Part shown: piece by piece, positions 59,703-64,000 of the stretch
Position numbering within the stretch: the first letter of the stretch is position 1
How the letters are laid out: every line of letters begins with the position of its first letter
Translations under genes and position numbers: made by a program
Assembly: GCA_007115705.1 (NCBI GenBank)
Contig: QXEO01002115.1
Coordinates: forward strand, 4,371,340 to 4,435,339
Direction: 5' to 3'
Source: Dactylis glomerata
Taxonomy: Eukaryota > Streptophyta > Magnoliopsida > Poales > Poaceae
Length of the DNA: 64,000 nucleotides
The notes under the pieces: generated by a model
What the model was told of the DNA's origin: nothing
What the model saw: the letters and a program-made list of their open reading frames with translations, nothing else
Database searches by the model: none

Positions 59703-60125
59703 TTAGTTCTGATTAGTTTGAGTAGAAGCATACACAATTTTATCTCCCAAGATAATTTGACCACACATATATGCTAGCTAGTGGCCTCCTAAATCTTATA
59801 TCAAGATTTCTTCTGTAATTTGAGTTTATCCATGCTTTAAAAGTTCACTAGAAGAATTGATCATGAAATTTCAGAAATGCCAATGCGTCTAGCCTTTAAT
59901 GATACTGTCTTGAGTGGATTATTCTTGTATGTGAAATGTTGAGAAACTTAAATTCTCAATTGTCAAGTATCAGGATATTTATCATATTCACCACCATCTA
60001 TTGTTTGTATATAGAAACTTGAGAACCTTAGGTTCTCAATTGCTAAATCTATGTCCATAATTTAAAGCTATTTAATCACTACTAGTAGTTGATCTTGAGT
60101 GGAATTGATGATGGTTTTTTCAAAA

Positions 60126-60310
60126 TATGGCACTCTTGGCAAATGTGTCTGATGATAAAAAGGGTCTGGGCTCCATCCCGACCATCTCCTCTGACATGCT
60201 CGCAGGGAACAAGGCCGCACCCACCTCCGCCATGCAGCTGGGCAAGAAGCGTACCATCTTCCTTTTTCCCCTCTAGAATGAACCGATCTTGCATGACACT
60301 GCCTCTTTTA
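60126..60310 (+). repeat. Module A copy (A4)
   Basis: Reads MALLANVSDDKKGLGSIPTI then SSDMLAGNKAAPTSAMQLGK, closely matching 58626-58800 (MALLADVSDDQKGPCSILAI). Both are followed by CTAGAA(C/T)(A/G)AAC-GATCTTGCATGA. The surrounding DNA (59790-59890) also matches 51240-51490. Probably a partial duplication of the pseudogene's 3' end. Confidence 0.6.
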
Positions 60311-61970
60311 CTGCTTTATTATTAAATCCTGGTACTTCAATAACTTCTGATTGGTTTGAGTAGAAGCTTATATATGTTGGCTAGGCTTATGAACGTCACG
60401 TCGACAACCAGTTCAATCATCATCTACATGTGACCAGTACAAGCCATACCTAACTATCAACCGTTGCTTGCTATGGTTATTCTACAACTATCATGTTCAG
60501 ATTCTCATATTTGGATTATATTCTTAAATTCAAATGCTCATATTCTATGGTTATTCTACAACTATCATGTTCAGATGCTAATGCCGTGTTCTGAAATAGC
60601 TGAAAGCCTGAAACAGCAGATGATCATAATTAAGTTTCCACTTCATTTTCTAGAGAAGTAGTTTGATGGGACCGATAAAGTGCATATCTATGATTAAAAA
60701 CATTTGTCAGTAGTTAATTTCGAGTTGTCGGAGTTGAACTAATGTGTGGGCCTAATTAAACCTGGGATGTACTAGTTGTTTGTTCTTCTCTAGCTTCAGG
60801 TCCAATATAGCTTTTATTTCAATGCACCATCATGTTTGTTGGTTCTAGTTACATCAAAATAGAATCACCGTCTAATCTTTATACTACTGCACCATCATGC
60901 TGTTGTTAGTTTTGGTCACACCATAAAAGAATCATCTTCTAATCTTGTGTAAATTAGGGATTTATCTTCTGTTTGTATGGAACAAAGCATTTACATCATG
61001 CCTAAAATTGCTGGTTTGGGTTTAAGCTAGCCATTACGATGGCAAAGTTGCTGAGGCACTGGCCGTGTGTTCCCGTGAGAGAAAAGGTCATGCTGTTTTC
61101 TAAAAACCTTGCTTTTTTAAGTTCAGTTAAAATCATATTTTTTCCTCAATTGTGTGATCTACTTGTCAGAAGGAGTCCGGCTACATACAGCCGTGTTGGC
61201 CACTGCCTTTTGTACCTGACGCATCGACTACCTCGTCCACTCCTGCCGCTGTGTGACGGCGGCTACTTAACCGCCATGCAACCACGACAGTGGTGGATTT
61301 TTTGTCTACCTCCGTGATTTAGGGGAGTTACTTGTTCCTCTTCTTTTTCCTCTACACGATTTGTGGTCATCGAATCATGCAAGCTGCATAAGTCTCCTTT
61401 ACTTGAGCAGATTGTTGGAATGAAATGACCATATTGACTTGTGGATTGGCTGGCTGATTTCACACTGTGCGCATGATGATTGTGGCTGGGCTGGCTGTGC
61501 AAATTTGAAATTTTTAGTTGGATTCCTACATGAAAACTAAACCCCTAATTATTTCCTTAAGTGTTTCCTTTATGTAGTTTTTAGTTTTGAGGGGTCCATG
61601 GTTGCTTACTTTTTTGTTGGCTGGATCCTATTAGCTAGATATGCTGCCTCGATTATTGTTTCCTTCCGTCATCTAGTTCTGTTGCTAATCTGTTTTCTGT
61701 CTGATATTATTGTTGGCTTGATCAATTAGCTCCAAAACAAGCATCAAGCTTAGTTCTTGTCTGGTTCCATTAGACCATCATTTAAACACAGATCATTCTA
61801 AACTAACATGCATTGCTCTGAAAAGCCTTCTTATAATCAGTAGCCCCATTTAAACACAGACCATCAACCAAATGTTCAATCAGTATAGCATTAGAAAATA
61901 GCATTGTTTGACATACGCGGGAAGAGGGGATGTTACCATTGACATATGTTGTCCTTTTATTGTTAAACAG
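60311..61970. other. Intergenic or intron-like, no gene supported
   Basis: AT-rich. ORF 61039-61317 and the GC-richer stretch 61170-61320 show no recognisable domain. Confidence 0.4.
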
Positions 61971-62063
61971 AGTCATTCTTTAGAAGATCTTGATGATTTT
62001 GCATGCTCTGATGGGAAGAACCTCTCCCCTATACATCGGAAGACCGAGGATAACAAGACCAAG
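61971..62063 (+). other. Exon-like segment, 31 codons
   Basis: After TTGTTAAACAG it reads SHSLEDLDDFACSDGKNLSP and IHRKTEDNKTK up to AAG|GTATAG. A partial direct copy of GGAAGAACCTCTC...ACAAGA.CAAG|GTA follows at 62083-62121. Possibly a relic exon of the same decayed locus. Confidence 0.3.
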
Positions 62064-62457
62064 GTATAGACAATCAGCCCCATGGAAGAACCTCTCGCAA
62101 GACAGATGATTACAAGAGCAAGGTACTCATATTTCTACCCTGAGCCAGTCAGCCCCATGTTCATAGCTGACCTAATTCATATCATTAATGATAGGCGCCT
62201 CATGTTTTTGTAGGGATAGTACAACAGCCTAAAACTTGCATCTTTTCAGCATCTCATAATCATAATTCATAACCAAGGATGTAAGATCTCACTGTCATGT
62301 GGTCAAAGTATTTTCTTCACGAACCGATGTACTTTTGGAAACAGAAATATAGTTCACCTTTGGTTTTTTTATAGTAAACAAGTCTGACGGAATAGTGATT
62401 TACTACTGCTGTTGCATTAAAGGTGGTACTGAGTAGTACACATATATGTAGTACTAC

Positions 62458-62569
62458 TCCACTCCAAATTAAGTAGTTTTGTGTAGATACAGAAGTATCT
62501 ATACATGTTTTAATGTGTAGATACATACACATCTAACAAAGTCAGTCAATTAACTTGGAAGAGAGGGAA
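62458..62569. mobile_element. Stowaway-like MITE
   Basis: Starts CTCCACTCCAAATTAAGTAG and ends GGAAGAGAGGGAATA, with internal complementary GTGTAGATACA/TGTATCTACAC-like words. Confidence 0.55.
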
Positions 62570-62836
62570 TACTAACTATGAGGAAACTTGTCTAGTGGAC
62601 TGGTGCTTGTCTTTGCAAATGCACATTGCTGGCAGCTTAAACCATGCATTAATGCTTGATTTATCACAGAGTGCGCCTTTTCTACAAATTGCAGCGGGTT
62701 GTTACCCTCATGGCTACAAGTGTGCATGGCTTGTATCCATATTTCCAAAGTGAACTTTGGTTTTGTGTTGGACCCTTGTCATGTTGCTATCTAACGTGAA
62801 CATTGACACTGGTTGGACCTTGTCTCTTTCTTACAG

Positions 62837-63010
62837 CGACGCCTAGACGTTTTGGGTCTGGTTCTGCTGCTGCTGTACTGGTCATGGCCTCCTGCGCCTC
62901 CTGTGGAGTTGTAGGCCTGGCCGTCCTTGGCTTGGACTATCTCGCCGCAACTACGGTGGCCGTGATGCACCTTGATTGCCGTGGTTGGAGGTGGCCAGGA
63001 AGGAGTCATT
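62837..63010 (+). repeat. Module B copy (B3)
   Basis: After an acceptor-like TTTCTTACAG it shares the GG(T/C)TC(T/C)GC...CTGCTGC...GTAGGC(T/C)(T/C)GGC(C/T)...CCGCAACTACGGTGG layout with 51721-51960 and 52370-52620, but is clearly diverged. Confidence 0.45.
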
Positions 63011-63119
63011 CCCACCTGATCTGACATGCTTTCTTTGTCCATTGCCTTGTATCCATATTTCCAAAGTGATCTTTGGTTTTGCATATGACCCTTATATATA
63101 CCACCCGGCCAATTCTTAG

Positions 63120-63320
63120 AACGACAAAGATATATTTGCACTTGTTAGAAACTTCATTGATAACTTGCATGAAGGCGCTCGTATGATTAGTAAATTCCTA
63201 CTAGTGCTACCAAGGCCAATTCTTAGACCCGCTGAAGCTGGTATTACTATGGCAACAGTACTTGAACAAAAATATGGCAATCTCGATGATTTCCCTCTTT
63301 GGATGCAGTGTCGTGCATAG
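63120..63320 (+). pseudogene. Open segment of 66 codons without ATG near its start
   Basis: Open from the TAG at 63117 to the TAG at 63318. Reads DKDIFALVRNFIDNLHEGAR, MISKFLLVLPRPILRPAEAG and MATVLEQKYGNLDDFPLW. The composition is that of real protein (charged helices, few low-complexity runs). No splice sites were fixed and the family is not recognised. It could be an exon or gene fragment. Confidence 0.3.
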
Positions 63321-63866
63321 TTTGCTGATCTGCCTGTGTCGACCGAGACTCATAAACGACTTGTGGGCGTGCTCACCAATTATTCTGCCAGTACTTGTTG
63401 GCAGTTCTAATTTTATTTTCGTTTATTTGTCAGTAGGTAGTAATAGAATTTTTTGCTTTTGTTGGCTTCATTTTCTAGACAGCGCCTCCCATCTTCTGAC
63501 ATGCCCAGTTTGTTTAGATAATTTTTGTGCTTTGTGTTTAATCACAAGATATACATATATAGCTCCAGTTGATTGTGTATACTCTGAAGATGAAAGGGAT
63601 GTATAAAAATATCTCAAAATGCCATACCTCGACTGAGATGATCTTGCATGATGGGTCTTACAAGGGCCTTGTGTTCTGTTTACTTTCTATACTAGGTCTG
63701 GTGTTTCTAATTGATCAGTGAATCAGGGCATGTGCTCTTAAAAATTGATGGCTGTGATGTGAAACTAAATTAAGGATTTGTTTGGAATCACAGTTTTTTC
63801 AAAACCAAATTGTAAGGCTAAAAGCTTTTAATTGATGAGTGGTCTGGCTCTCTTTTCTATATGCAG

Positions 63867-63941
63867 AAACTGAGGAAGATGGTTGTGGATGGACTCGATA
63901 TGTTCTGCTTTCAGCCAGTGCACTCTCGGGATTGTTTGCAG
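63867..63941 (+). other. Exon-like segment, 25 codons
   Basis: Between ATATGCAG and TGCAG|GTATGG it reads KLRKMVVDGLDMFCFQPVHS. Probably part of a gene or relic continuing beyond the window. Confidence 0.3.
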
Positions 63942-64000
63942 GTATGGTTTGTATCCATATGTCCATTCAGTTTTGGTGTTGCTCTTTAAAGCCTTTGTGA

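Noticed and set aside
1..64000. CRISPR arrays, bacterial operons, tRNA or rRNA genes
   Set aside because: Repeats present are tandem duplications, microsatellites and transposon ends; no spaced identical repeats and no tRNA cloverleaf were found. The tRNA-like 18-mers are retrotransposon primer sites.

Overview
The window is nuclear DNA of a grass, most likely a Pooideae (oat/Lolium/Triticeae type) species. Evidence: two intron-rich plant genes with GT-AG introns, LTR retrotransposons whose LTRs begin TGATACGTCTC and whose primer-binding sites match plant tRNA-Asp, Stowaway-like MITEs inside introns, LINE, Helitron and CACTA remnants, and GC-rich 5' ends. The species cannot be fixed from the sequence alone.

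Layout. 1-6161: most of a young LTR element (E1; 5' LTR cut by the window edge) with a single gag/protease-like ORF and no reverse transcriptase or integrase. 6162-6902: a leftover GC-rich segment that looks like the promoter and first exon of a truncated gene. 6903-20352: a minus-strand element (E3) split by a second complete plus-strand element (E2, 9775-16324, target duplication TGGAC). E1, E2 and E3 share a non-coding 3' half but carry three different ORFs and at least two LTR types, so they form a mosaic, non-autonomous family.

22252-35392: a complete 13-exon gene for glutamine-dependent NAD+ synthetase (730 aa), with introns carrying a LINE, a PIF/Harbinger-like element and MITEs. 36.2-38.9 kb: fold-back repeat, LINE 3' end and Ty1-copia fragment. 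38943-45373: a complete SnRK1 alpha kinase gene (490 aa) with TATA box, non-coding first exon and a Helitron-like insertion in an intron.

45.4-64 kb is gene-poor and degenerate: tandem repeats, CACTA-like subterminal repeats, an AP2-like pseudogene (49.3-49.9 kb), a frameshifted YJU2/CWC16 splicing-factor pseudogene (56.6-58.7 kb), several copies of a duplicated exon-like module (50.9, 52.0, 58.6, 60.1 kb and 51.7, 52.4, 62.8 kb), and a GC-rich TIR element. The two intact genes are convergent in neither pathway nor structure; both point rightward, and their neighbourhood appears to be colinear genic DNA opened up by transposons. The most unusual content is the modular non-autonomous LTR family on the left.
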